Shown here: positions 1-13,700 of the stretch, piece by piece
How positions within the stretch are numbered: position 1 is the stretch's first letter
Layout of the letters: each line of letters begins with the position of its first letter
Assembly (NCBI GenBank): GCA_963575645.1
Contig: OY754470.1
Span: 43,493,201-43,557,200 of the forward strand
Direction: 5' to 3'
Origin: Xanthostigma xanthostigma
Taxonomy: Eukaryota; Arthropoda; Insecta; Raphidioptera; Raphidiidae
Length of the DNA: 64,000 nt
Position numbers and translations under genes: made by a program
The notes under the pieces: generated by a model
Told to the model about the DNA's origin: nothing
Databases searched by the model: none
What the model saw: the letters and a program-made list of their open reading frames with translations, nothing else

Positions 1-1
1 T

Positions 2-178
<177 letters not shown>

Positions 179-1720
179 AACATGATTCGCGTTTGAATCG
201 TACAAACACCTCTAAAAACTTATATTTGCAATTAATGTTATAAAATTGTTGCAAATGATAAAGTTATGTTTATGAGCGTCTTGATTAGTTATTTTCTATT
301 TGCGTTTAAAGAGTATTTTACAATATAAGGAATGGATTATTAATTTTTATTTATGAATTTGTCTAAGTATTAATACTTCCAAACAAGTATCAATCACGTT
401 ATTATAATAATCAATGGCCGTATTCAGCTGAATTAATGGAAAGTAAGTTGCCATGCATTGCTAGAACAAAGTAGTAAGATATGTCGGCAAGAGGTGTAAA
501 ATTAAAAGAATTATTTTTGACGAGTGAAGTAAAACATTAATCAAAATCGGGTGTCCATTATAAAAATTGTTATCATGAATATGATGACTGATGAGCAGTT
601 TATCGGGACTGTGTCGAATGCGATCAATGTACGTTATAAACAATAAAAAATAGATATATTTAATTCTATAGGAGCTTGTTTACATTAATTATCAATGTAG
701 GTATTTATTATTTATATTTTCTTTAGTAAATAGCAATAAGTTCGACTTGCCATTTTATTGAACTGTATAATAAACATCTTTTTTATTTCAAGTGTTGATT
801 GGTATATTCATCGCGTATCTAATTTCATATTTAAATTAATGGAACCGTCTTGGATTTAGTAGAAAAAAATTATTGAACAAGAAAATATACAGTGTTTACT
901 AATTCGTTGGTTTATTTTGATAATCAACAATAATTTATAGTTTTCAAATTTAAAGACAAACTTCCTAGTGTAGATGTGCATTGCCTTTTTTTTTCTTTCT
1001 AAAATTACATTGTCTTCTTTTTAGGAATTTAAATATACTGCTCAGTAGTAATTTCTCAGCTAATTGACTATATTTAAAATGTATATCTTTAAATAAACAA
1101 TTTCTTATATAAAGTATACTTTTCATTAATTTTTTTCTTAAAAGAAAGTTGATTTAGAAGATATGTTAACCTGACCGTAGCTAGGAACTTTAGGTTTGTG
1201 TTTCATTAAAATCGGTGCAACTCCAAAGACGAGCAGACAAAAATTCTGAAAACGCAAGTTCCCTCAAGGTAATACTGAAAAAACCTCATTAAAACGAAAT
1301 CTCACACTAAGTGGTCTCGCAATTGTTGATATTGAGTATCACATAAATTTTGCGTTTCGATTAACAGAAAAGTATAGGAAATTGGAATATTCTTATAAAA
1401 TATATTACTGAGAACAACAGTTCTGTATAAATTCAAAGCAGGGAAATCCTAAGAGAGCAACTTATGACGTTTAATATGAGAAAGAGAGAGAAAATGTAAA
1501 TCAATAGGAACAGTCACATGACATGATGACACAAATCGCTTGGAACGTGTCATACAAACGAGTCCCTTTCGCGCAGTGGCTGTTCTGTGCCCAGTGGTCA
1601 ACACAGAATACAGATAGTGAAATGTTACAACAGAGCTGAGTAAAATACTGTTTATTTTAAGAGAAATTACTTTTTAAAGTTGATTTTTGTGTGTGCCCGT
1701 CTGTTTTTTAAACGTTCAAG
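179..1720. other. Abi 3' UTR and intergenic region before Vha100 copy 1
   Basis: AT-rich DNA without a supportable gene. AATAAA occurs at 642-647 and 769-774 and either could end the Abi transcript. The last ~220 bases (about 1500-1720) resemble the region upstream of the second Vha100 copy (about 35745-35906). The shared motifs include CACATGA, an AAACGAGT string, a run around TGTTTATTTTA and ACG(C/T)TCAAG directly before the ATG. This part is therefore probably promoter and 5' UTR, duplicated with the gene. Confidence 0.5.
1513..1522 (+). promoter_or_regulatory. M-box / CLEAR-like site in the Vha100 copy 1 promoter
   Basis: GTCACATGAC lies about 200 bases upstream of the start codon. It is one base away from the CLEAR palindrome GTCACGTGAC and contains TCACATGA, the M-box bound by MITF/TFEB-type bHLH-Zip factors. 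These factors are known regulators of V-ATPase genes in flies and mammals. A matching TCACATGA sits at an equivalent place upstream of copy 2. That it functions is inference. Confidence 0.35.
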
Positions 1721-4700
1721 ATGGGTTCGTTGTTTCGAAGTGAAGAAATGACTTTGTGTCAATTATTTTTGCAAAGTGAAGCAGCCTATGCATGTGTGTC
1801 AGAATTAGGCGAACTTGGATTAGTTCAGTTTAGAGATGTAAGTAAAATATCAGTTTTATGTGGACAGAAATGCATTTATAATAAATTATTTGGTATCAAC
1901 TCAGTTTCGTATTAAATTTGCGTTTTTTTACTGCTTCTTTATGGCGTTTGCCCTGATTTTTTTTGCTCTTGTCAAAAATAATGTACAGTACGTTTACATG
2001 TATTGTGATAGTATCGATTTCTCTTTTATTGCGACAGAGGCGTATTTGAAAGAAATACCCTTTCCAAATTGACAGATTGATTTAAATTTATAGTTAAATC
2101 CTGACGTAAACGCTTTTCAAAGAAAATTCGTAAATGAAGTTCGCCGTTGCGATGAAATGGAAAGAAAGCTGCGCTACTTGGAGAAAGAAATTAAAAAAGA
2201 TGGGATTCCAATGTTGGATACTGGAGAAAATCCAGAAGCACCACAGCCTCGAGAGATGATTGATCTGGAAGTAAGTGTAGCAGAGAATGAAAAATTATAT
2301 TTTATAGACAATTACGAGAAATCGAGAAATCATTTTTTTTTTTATTTTGTAGGCCACGTTCGAGAAATTAGAAAATGAATTGCGAGAAGTTAACCAGAAT
2401 GCCGAAGCATTGAAGAGGAATTTTTTGGAGCTGACTGAATTGAAACATATCCTACGTAAAACCCAAGTATTTTTCGATGAGGTATGTGTCTAAATATTCC
2501 TTTCTTTATTTTTTATGATTTTATTTTTGAAACGAAAGTAAAATAAATGCTGCTTATGGAATCTTACATGTCAAGAACATATTTTATTTTTTGTGATAAA
2601 AGTATGCCTCGGTTTTTGTTTTCTTTTTTTTTTCTTGCGAATTTACCAAAAAACTCAGGTGTTCCAATTATTATTCCCGCAACAGACGCAAAAATTGGTT
2701 TATTTTTAATTTATAATTTGAATTTATAGTTCATAGTATTTATTCACTATTAAAATTGTAAATTTAATTTACTGAATTTTATTTATCACAGAGAATAAAA
2801 TGATTTCTTTGAAGTTCATTGACCACAATAAAAATTTTGTAAATTTATTGAAACGGAACATATATTTTATTTTGTGGTTTCGAAGTTTTTAATGTTGTTT
2901 GGTGAATGAACATAATTGGGGGAGTAATTTAAATTAAAAATCATTGTCCTGGGGATTGCTGTGGGATGTTTTTCTTTATTTTTTTATTAGCATGTTTTAA
3001 GCGTGCACTGCCATATTCTAACCCCGGGTGGATGCATGCATATTATATTTTTAATAAATATGATATATAAAGTACTGTTTTTACCAGGGACATATAATAT
3101 ATTGACTCAATACGACTTGTGGAAAGTATAAGCAACAAGATTTTGACACAGAGAATGCGTGACGTGTTTTGTTTTTAAAACACCCCGAAATTTAGATCTA
3201 TATAACCTTGAGTGTGGGCTAGAGGAAGGTGTACCTTTGTTTTGTCATTTGATTAGCGGTAAATATTCGCGCATAAGGAAGTAGAGACGGAAAATTGTCA
3301 TCTATTCTGTTTCGAAATGTAACTGCCTTCAAAATCTTTCCGTTGTCTAGCATAGAGCTTCGGAGTCCATATACCTATTATACGTTCCTGGTTTTTAAGA
3401 AACACTATCACTTTTCAATCAAAACTCAAATGTATAAAGAATAAATAAGGAAAGTCATCTTTAAAGAAAAAAAGTAGATTTTTATTTAATCTTTATGGGG
3501 ACAATGGTACTGTATTTACCTGCTGATAATATTGAACAATTGAAAACAAAACAAAATCAATATTGTTCAGTGGAACTTTGATATTTTTAGTTATCCAAGT
3601 TTTGAATTGTGTTTTTGTTGTTAGATCTTATTATTCAGTAACTGATTGATCTAAGAACAAAAATAACTTTTTAGAAGAACGCATTTTGATTGTCTATATC
3701 TATTTGCATTTTGTGAATGGCACTGGTTTTTTTCACTTGGTCATTTTTGATATCATTTTATTGATGTCACATTTCCAAAATTGTAGAACATTTCTCAAGA
3801 CTACATTAACGTACTTTGACGTTAACCATTTTACTGATTAAACGTTTTGAACTAGATTTTAGTTGTATTTACGTTTGTAAAGATTTCACGAGAAAAATTG
3901 GAGATTCCAGTTTATGCATGAAATTTAGGGTATCTTTTGTTTAGTAGTTGCAATTTCTGCAATCCCAATAATGTTATGATATCTGTCTTCGATTAAGAAA
4001 AAATGACCTCGTGAAATAGATGCTATACTTCTATTGATCTACCTATACATGATGTTAGGAAAATAAATCATGAAACTTTAGCGGGCGATTCCTTACACAG
4101 TATTAAGAAAATGATCATAAAGATGTATCTCCTAGAACGCACAACAAACACCATTTTGGTTTCAATATTATCAAGAATTTATAATATCCTCAATTCCTGT
4201 AATTTATTATTTGCTGAATTAAATCTTATATAATTATCCAGCTTTGGTATTAATTAATTATCAAGAGATATTTCCTTAATTCCCTGAATTTACTATTTGC
4301 TGATTTCAATTTCTCAAAAATTATTCAACCAGCTTTGCATTCAACTAAGTCTCAAAAATCAATTTTCGAAGTCACTTGTTTGCCTCCTCCAAACAAGATG
4401 TTTTAGTAGATACCTTTATTTCGTTTCGTATTGTGGGAATCCCCTGCCAAAACGTCGGTTTAATTTCCTAACGCCGTGCGTATAAATGTCTAAAAGGACC
4501 GATCTCTAGACCTGTGTGTGCGGAAGAAGTGCACAAATTCGTTTTTCTCAAACTTATCTGACACAGTCGCGCACCTCACGTTCTTGTAAGTACTTCATTG
4601 CACGTCATTTGTCTTCGATGATTTCCGCTGAGTCTTCTTAGGTGTAAACCAAATAGCTAACAATAACAGAGCGTGCGCTTTTTTACCAACAGTAAATACA

Positions 4701-7700
4701 GCATCATTGTTATGTTACCGCGACTTGAGTCGTCAATCCTAAAGATGATGAATCTGTGCCACAAAAATACGATCTCTTAATGAACACTTATAGACGCTTA
4801 TGACCTCAGCTGTTGAGCGTCTATAATTTACAATCTCTCTCTCTTAATGAACACTTTTAAACGAACTAATTAAAACTTTGTGCGTTTTAATTATTCGTTA
4901 GTTTAACATGTTTGTGTATTCATTTATGTAAGGCCACCCACGATAATTGATAATCTGGGAATTTCATTTAAAATGCAATACATACATGAGTTTTTGTTGA
5001 TATGGTGGCTATGGAATTAACATAGCCCAGTCTATGTTGCATTTTATATGTAACGATTTCCTATAATGCATTAATGATTTCCATAGCCACTTTATCATTT
5101 GTTACTAATTCTTGTAGTAAATTAGCCATTAAAAATGGCATCCCTACAATTTTGGCTATTTTTGAGCTCAATTTGTAAATCTTGTTTCATTTGGACGTGC
5201 AGTCTTTTGTATTGGCGACTTCGAGTTGAACAGGGAATGCGTTCTGCAGATTAGTAGTTATCGAGTAATTGCAACCTTTTGCATATAAAGCGCAAATACT
5301 GTACAAATTATTAAAAAGACACTGATTTGAGGTTATGTGAGTGATGTCATCATGCAGACATTCACTTCTTGTGATTTTTTTTAAATATAAAATAAAACTT
5401 GTCTAAAATTACATTTGAAGAGACTTGAACTAAAGTGGCAATGATAAAATCACACTTGAAATGAACTTGAGATATTGCTTAAGATAACAAATTATACTTA
5501 AAAGAAAGCGTGTAATATGAGAAGGTTGCTGACTCTTAATTGATATATTAATATCAACTTGTATAAAATTAACAACAGGATTATTTTACTATAATATTAA
5601 AAATGTGGTGGAATATTAAATAGTCAATATTCGTGTTCTAACTGATTAATGTTGTATGTTGGAATATCTTTCAAAAGTATCAAATTTTATTTTTTGTATG
5701 GTTGTGGATATATTAAAATTGAACACTTCTAGTCACATTTAACGCAGTATTCGGTTTTTCTTTTATAGTATTAGTATTGAATGAATAATTGGACTAGAAG
5801 CATGGCTTGTTTTCTGATGAAACCAGGATAAGCTTGAAATCATCAGATGATTGCTGCCGGCAGTATCTCTACAATAGGACATTTGACACCATAAAAAATA
5901 AATTAATCAATTATGTGAATACAATAGTTTATCGAATAAGAAATCAGAAATTATCGATTTGTATTTACAAAAACGCGATGTAGTTTTATTATTTCAATTT
6001 CAAAATTGCATATTTTTTGACATGTCGAAAAAAGCTGCCCGCCATGATTGTTTGACGCGTGACGTCAGACTTGTAGTAAACACGCACGTTTGCGCTTGTT
6101 TTTATACTACAAGAATGACATGGCGGCCTGTGTTTTCGCGAAGTTATGTATATGTTACGGTTAATACAAGAAAGTAGTTAATTCGCGAATTAACCGGCTA
6201 ATACCCGAATTAACCAATCCTTGACGTTTGGTTAATTCGGGTATTAGCCGGTTAATTCGCGAATAAACTACTTTCTTGTATTAACCGTACCATATATACA
6301 AAGTTTTGAGTGCTATTTTATCGTATAAAACGAAAATACGATATGAAGAAGATAATTTAAAAATAAGCCTAACCAGCAGATGCCTTCCCGGAACATTCTT
6401 GAGTCACCACTGAGTGGTATTGCAGAGATATTAATGTAGTCAACAAATGTTTCTCCAAGTCTTTGCCAAACTCGTACGCGGTTTTTTATAGAGTTCAAAT
6501 TTATACCTTGGTATCATCAAAAAAGAAAACGTGATTCCGGTTCAATAATTCCTTCAAATATGAAAATAGGGCCGTGGAGTTAACGGTATGATGGAGTTAC
6601 TGAATTATACTTTAATTATGTTCACTGGTTCAGAGGGGTGTCATCATAAATATGATAATTACCATAGTTATGATATCTACGAAAAAGGTGTTTCGATTTG
6701 TTAGAATTTGTTTTGTCGAATCAAATCAACTAATGGTGTTGTTTTATTTAAATGGCCTTCCAACATTTGTCTTCAGATGAATTAATTAAATATCAAGAGT
6801 GATATCTATCACAATAATCGATTATGAATAATTCTGTATACAAATATTGTGATTTTTTTTTGTCCCTACTTCTGTGAAAATATTAATTAGATTTTCAATT
6901 TATTATTAAAGGAACATAAAATTGAAAATATGATTTGATGCTAGACCCAAACGGAATGCTGAAGAAATCCCTGGAAAAATGTTTAGTTTCAGAAGACATC
7001 TTGAATATTCCACCATAATTTTAACTTTGTTAGATGTATGTAGTAGTAATGTTTTTCACTAATAAATATTAAAATGATAACGAGCATCGATGGAGAATAT
7101 TTTCAGCACTGCATTATTTTGGGATAATATAATTTGTATTGTGATTCGGTCAGCCTGGCATCATGTTAAATAATCTTTTTATTGCATCAAACGATAATTA
7201 AATATACGCAACCGGTTATCATTGTGGATATTAAAAAATGTTTCGTAAATGCATCATCGGCTTTTGAAAGCGTGCTTGGAATCTTGGCATTTTTAATCGC
7301 TAAAATAAAATTATATGAATACGGAACTTTAATAGGCAGTTAAGAATGTTTTGACGGAAAATTGATCATCATCCAACATGAATATTCATACATAAAAATT
7401 TATCTGGAATTTTTCGATAAAGCGCCAGTATATCAACCTTAATTAGACTAAAAAAGTAGTAATTCGTATATTGGGAAATTTCGAGGGTACAAAAAACGTA
7501 TTTTTTATTTATTATTCAGTATTTTAAAAATGCGTTATGTCGTTAAAGAAGGTCTTATTTTTCCTTATCCAGTTCTGTTTTTGGAGTTTTTTTTTTATAC
7601 AATTACGATACTAAATAATTATTTTGTAATTAATTAAAATCACTGGCAGTTTTTGCAGAAATGATAAAGGGACTTTTGCTATCTTTTGATTCATGCATTT

Positions 7701-10700
7701 TTAAAGTGATTTGCGTAACGCACAGGTCTGTACTGGCCCAATAGTATATCGAAAATTAATATTCTTTAGGACACAGCGATAATTACGGTGTTCTTAGACG
7801 AATAAAATTTATGTTCATTGGAAATACATTTACGTTTATTTCGCGTTTAAATTGCGAGTGTAATAAATTATTGTTTATCATATCTTGCAATAACGGTAAT
7901 GACTACGTTTGTAATTAAAAATATCTAATGGACGGTTGATTTAATAGAAAATCGATAAACTTATAAATTACTTCATTGACAATTTCTTAAGTGCGTAATT
8001 TAAATTAGGAGGCATACAAGTATTACGTAAGCAAACATTTGGTGATTTTAGACCCTCGCCGTTCCCACCTTCTGTATAAAAAAAAATAAATTTAAAAATA
8101 ATTATTGTTTTTGAGCTCAAGCCCTCAAGGAAAGTTTTTAGGGCTGGTTTTTACGGTTAACCGTTTTTTCAGTTTTTTTGAAGTAAAACTTTTTTTGGCA
8201 AGGTAGATTAAAATTGATTCTTGAGATTGAAAATGTAACGAAAGTTTTGCAATTTATACTATAAAAACCGACTGTAGAACATCGGGCTAAACTGGCAGCG
8301 AGGTTGAACACTTGCCTTGTAACTTAAATGTCGTAGATTCGATCCCGGCAGTCAATGCCATTGTTATTTTTTTTTTTTTTAACAATTACACCAGTTTTAT
8401 TTCTGTAAAATAACAATTTTCTTTTTATCTTACGTAATATTGTAAGTAAAACTAAGAAAAAATTCAACTCCCTGCGCCCTCTAACGCTGCTCACGTAATC
8501 CTTGAACGCCTTCAAATAGTCCGCCAATCCTTCCTATTTTTTTTTTAATATTTTTTTTCTGCTTGCTTTCATTCATTTGTTTTGCTACAGTTGTTATTTT
8601 TGTTATCATTGGTTTTACCGTCAATTTTCATAGTATCTCAGTATTTTTATAATTTACTTGTGCATGTGGGGATGCCCGTTTTTTTGAACGCATATGGCCA
8701 TTTTGTTTTTTTAATATCTCATTTCATCGATTCACTAGCTGCTCGGTTCGACTTCGCTAGTGTGTAAATAGCTATTTTCGCTCATTGCTCATCCCTTTTT
8801 TGTCGTAGACTGTTTAAAAAATGTATCGGAAAATAATAATAATGATTCTTTGGCTCATTCTAAGAAAAAAAGTCCCTTTTAACATGGGGCCGCAAACGCG
8901 CCGTTTTCGAGGATGTTTTCTATACAAGAAAGGCACTCCTGGTCAAAAGCTCTAACGTGAACCGTTTTAGAGCAAAACGACATTTTATGATGAAAAACAC
9001 GAAAAGAGTAGCAACATGATCATATTTTACAAAAAACTAAGCAAATAGAAAAAACATGAAAATGAATGCAGGCTTCCAACCCATGTCCCAGTAACCTACG
9101 TATCCGTTCGAAATTGCATTTTTTTGACACCCTGTATCTCGAAAACGATACGTTTCCAGACCCCCGTTAATAGGAACTTTTTTCTTCGAAGTAACCAAGG
9201 AATCACACCCCTTTTTCCCGACACATGTTTTGAAATACTCAGTATAATAAACCTATGTTATTCGTCAAACTTTTAAAATAGTGAAATAATTTCAAATCGG
9301 TTCAGCGGTATTAGGTTTTGTGATAACATAAATAATAACTTGTTCTTTGTGTGCATTTCTGTAGAATATACACGATGCTTGTCACTTGTCACTAATGATA
9401 ATACATAAGGGCAGGTGTTAATTTGTACACAAAATCCGCTAATCAGCTAAATTATTTTCACAAAAATGTGTTCACATTTTAAGTATTGAACTCATAATAG
9501 ATGTTAAACACTTCTATTTAACACTATTAGAACACACACAAGCTTATTTATTATTAAATATTTGATAAGTGATAACAGAATGATACAAATATACGTGATT
9601 ATATGTGTTTCATTTTAATACCAAAAAAGACGGAGTACAATTCGCATCCTAAGCTTCTGTATCGTTATAATAATTTGACAATTACTTTGTTGAAGATAAT
9701 CGTATTTTTTCCTTTACTTGTGCTCTGACACTTCCCTTCTTTTTTAAGATTCTGGGTCAACGGGAAATGCTCTCTTCTAGGTTTTGATAAGTGAGTCGGT
9801 CAGTACCTCTTTATTAGAAGTTTGAGATTTTACAGGACTATGGGGTTTAGTGTTTGATATTAATTTCAACTTGATACCTCTAGCCGTTTCTGAGAAGAAG
9901 GGTCTTGAAGGACATACGAACAAATGGAGTGATTCCGCTATTTTCATTTTTTTTTTTTTAATTATATTTGGCCGACGCTGTACGGTAAAAAATTAACAAA
10001 TTTCTTCTTACAATTAAGTTGAAAATGTTAGAGTATTTTTTCTATTCATTGATTATTTAGAACCATGCAGTTTTTTGTTGCGAAAAAGTTGTCCAACCAT
10101 TGAGCAGTTGGAGGGGGGATTTAATTTATGATAACTATGTGAATTTTAATTTTAACACCTGTTCTGATAATTTATTGGGTCGTATTTTCTGTATTCCATT
10201 TAACAACTAACGTATATTGATTTTTTTTAATCTTACACATGAAAAATCAATTACCAAACCATAAAATCAAAAACCATCTGTAATCATTTTTGCATGATTT
10301 GTGTTATACATATTTGTTTAATTTTTATTGTATTGTTTTATTCTGATTTTTCAAAAAGTAGTAATAGTTTTGTGAATTTGATTTGTATTCATCCCCTGAT
10401 CCTATTTGGTGTTTTGGTATGTAGCTTATTTTGCAGCTAACACAAAAAGTTGTCCTTGATTCCTTTGCCTTAATCCTTACTTTAAAACTCTTTGAATGTT
10501 TTAAATCGACTACAACATTGCTAATTCTTATTTTATTATGTCTGTAACTACGCGTGATTATAATAATAAAAAAGCAAACGGTAAAATGCAAGATGTGATA
10601 TTTCGAATAAAAGATGCAGGTGATTAATCGGAACAGACATGATAAATTTAAAATGGAATCTTGATAATTTGAACGGCAGCATGTCTATATAAAGCGTTAG

Positions 10701-13700
10701 GGCGCGACATTTTTTTTGGATCAGGGTATGAACCCGGGGTGAAAAAAGCTAGGTTTATTAATGAATTAGGATATCGTCGCCATCGATATGTTGCCAGGCT
10801 GATCTACAATCCGACACGAATGTGTCGCAGATGGCGGACCCATCGAGAGAAGAGGAACAGGTCACTCTACTCGGTGAGGAGGGCCTTCGTGCTGGAGGAC
10901 AGGCCCTAAAACTAGGGTAAATAATTATATGATGCACCGTCATTAACGAAAAACTAATTTTCTTATTGCTATTTCGGGGTAATTGTACAATTATTGATGA
11001 TGAATCAGATACAGTATTATATTTCGGATAGTCTTTTTTGTGTGCGCGTTGGATGTTATTGCAAAAGCAGTTCGCATTAGAAGCTTTTCATTTCATCTAC
11101 CGCTCACTGATCACTTGTTTTGAAATCTAACCTCCCATTTCTAGTATGCTGTAGATGTAATATTAAAAACGTTGCGTTTCATATACCGCTTACCATAAAT
11201 AAAGGATCAAGAATACTATTATCCAGACATCGTTGTCATAGACCAGACGTCAGATAGTAAGATTAATCCCTCATTTCTGGTATGCGCCGGATACAATTAT
11301 AATCCCAGCTCGTGTCAAAAGTGTTGCATTGCATCAATTGCTTCCCATAAAAAAAGTTCAAAACACCACCATTCTAAAGCTGCTTACTGATCACTTGACT
11401 TAAAAGCTGTTTAGCAATAATATATTGACCTCTATTGTCGGTTTTTTAGGGACACAAAGCTTAACGTGGACCTATGTATTTTGTAATGGGTTCATTTCTA
11501 TAAAAATAGTTTATCTTACAAAAATATTCAGATAGAGTAACTTGCCACAATTGGTAATGTCGCAAATTATTTAATTATTATTTAATATGTCGAGATCTGC
11601 CGGTAGGTTCCTGATTTTTTAGGCATCCAAAACCGACCGCCTCTTAATCAGAAGATGTATCCTGTACCTTGTAGATTTTTAAACACTCCAAAACTGAGCT
11701 AACAAACATCTACTTCCAGTACCGCGGGATGTGTTGGTTTATCCCAAAATATGTTTTTATTGGGTTCCCCGTTGACGTCTGTCGATATATGCTGTGTCTT
11801 ATTCGAATCAAAACTTTGTATGGTTTACCCGTTAAAATGTCTTTGCACATTACTGGTACTGTGAATATTTTCTGTTGAAATTATTTTGTTTTAAAATCTT
11901 CATTTCGATTTTTGCATTTTTAAATTTTTTCTGCGAAGAAACCAGTTTATTCACATGTTTATAGTAAGATAACTCAATTGCTGAGTCAAATGAGCATAAA
12001 TCAAATGAACCCATACTGAAATGAACAAATGAAACTCACTGGTGAAAATTACAATGCCAACATTTTCAGACTATTGTTTAGATTTGATAGCTCATTACAC
12101 TTTTGTGCGCAAAATATACCTTTATCCTTTATCGCAACTTGAAAGTTAACGATGGAAATACATGTCGTGCAATGAACTAAATTAACTGTTCACTTTAATA
12201 ATATTATGTCATCAACGTTGCCTTCAGAAACCGTCAAGTGCATTGTCTCGAAAACAGAATCAATGTTAAGTAATCTTTTTTGGGTAAATGTGGCTAACAT
12301 TAATTTATAAATTTTGTTTTTGGTTCTATGCCATTTTGACATTATCGACGCAAGGAATTCTAGTATCAAAATATAATCTTGGATTATATGACATTGAAAT
12401 TGTGTTTGCAAATATTTTGGTAGTCTTCAAATATAGTTTGAAAAACTTGATGGATTTGATGCTGACAATCTTGAGTCAATGTAAGATCAAATAATGACTG
12501 TGATGAGTAATTTTGATAGATGATAATGGTTTGGCACTTGAACTCGCCGATACCGGGGATAAGATATTATCAGGAAGGTGTGTGATTTTCGCCTGCGTGT
12601 TTCATTTGTTCAAAATAAGAGTTCCGGAGTTCTTTTTACTTCACTGACAGTCTGTGACTGATGTGACTTGTTCTTACAGCGCTTATATGAAGGAGTTGAC
12701 ATGACTCAATATCGAAGCCCTCTCAGGCAAGCGCACCACGCATGCGATTTGCCTTTAAATTGTTAGTTTTCTTTTGTCTTACAAGGAGACCTTTTGGTTG
12801 TTGGGTCGCCGAGTTTGATTTTAATGTAAAAAAGTTGGTCAAAATCGGTTATCTCGGAACTGTAAGATCCTTTTGTTGGCTTTTCAGTGGGCGCGCAAAT
12901 TCTTCGCTCCAATGGAAAGGGACAGCACTGTCAGTCACGTGTTTCGCGCCACATGAACAAGGTGAACGAAATTCAGTCTAAATCAACGATCTGATTCGCC
13001 AAAGGAAATTCTTCGTTTGTACGATTTTTTTTAATGATTTTATAATGTACGCTGGTGAATGAATTTCGTTCCATTGGTTGTTGACAATGTTCGTGTAGAA
13101 GGAAGATAGTGTTGTCTCTTTTCGTTGAAGCGAAGATTGCCGAACAACCCAAGTGCATACTGGATGTTTAAATTAAAAAAAAAAATTGTGTAAATAACGC
13201 AATTAATTTTTTTTTGTTATTTTGTTACTATTTGAAATTACGTGTTTTTTTTTTCTTTTTTTCATTTGCTAATAACATTTTTTTGTAAATAATTTATTGG
13301 AGTGTTTTTCTCAATGAAAGATATGAATAACAATACTTTTATATGGCCTGTTTCGTGAAAAAATATATACCTACTAAAGATAAAAATTTCTTTTTCAGAG
13401 CATTATAAGAGCAAAACAAAACGATCTAGTACTTAAGTTAATATATCCCTTTTTTAACAGTTTCAAAAGGGCATGTGTTAAGAAATATGTAAAATACAAG
13501 AATTATTATTATTAGATTTTTTAAATGCTCAGAATTTCGAGCTTGCAGTAATTTTAATTACTGAATTTTCTCATTTTTTTATTGAAAAACTAAACATGAC
13601 AGTGTTAATTAAAGACATTTTAAAATCTAATAATAATAGAAACTTTTCGTAGTTAAAAAATGCTGTAAATATTTAAACTAATATAATAGCTAGTACATTA

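Larger units (their letters stand above)
2482..10830. other. Intron 3 of Vha100 copy 1 (8.3 kb)
   Basis: No exon found inside. Blocks near 4300-4520, 7075-7500 and 10030-10830 match, in order, the much shorter intron 3 of copy 2 (37188-38665). The intron was therefore present before the gene duplication and has since gained insertions in copy 1 or lost DNA in copy 2. It contains the repeat pair member at 6006-6330, a tRNA-like sequence near 8284 and a stretch near 9110-9190 resembling transposon-end DNA (ACACCCTGTATCTCGAAAAC). Confidence 0.6.
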
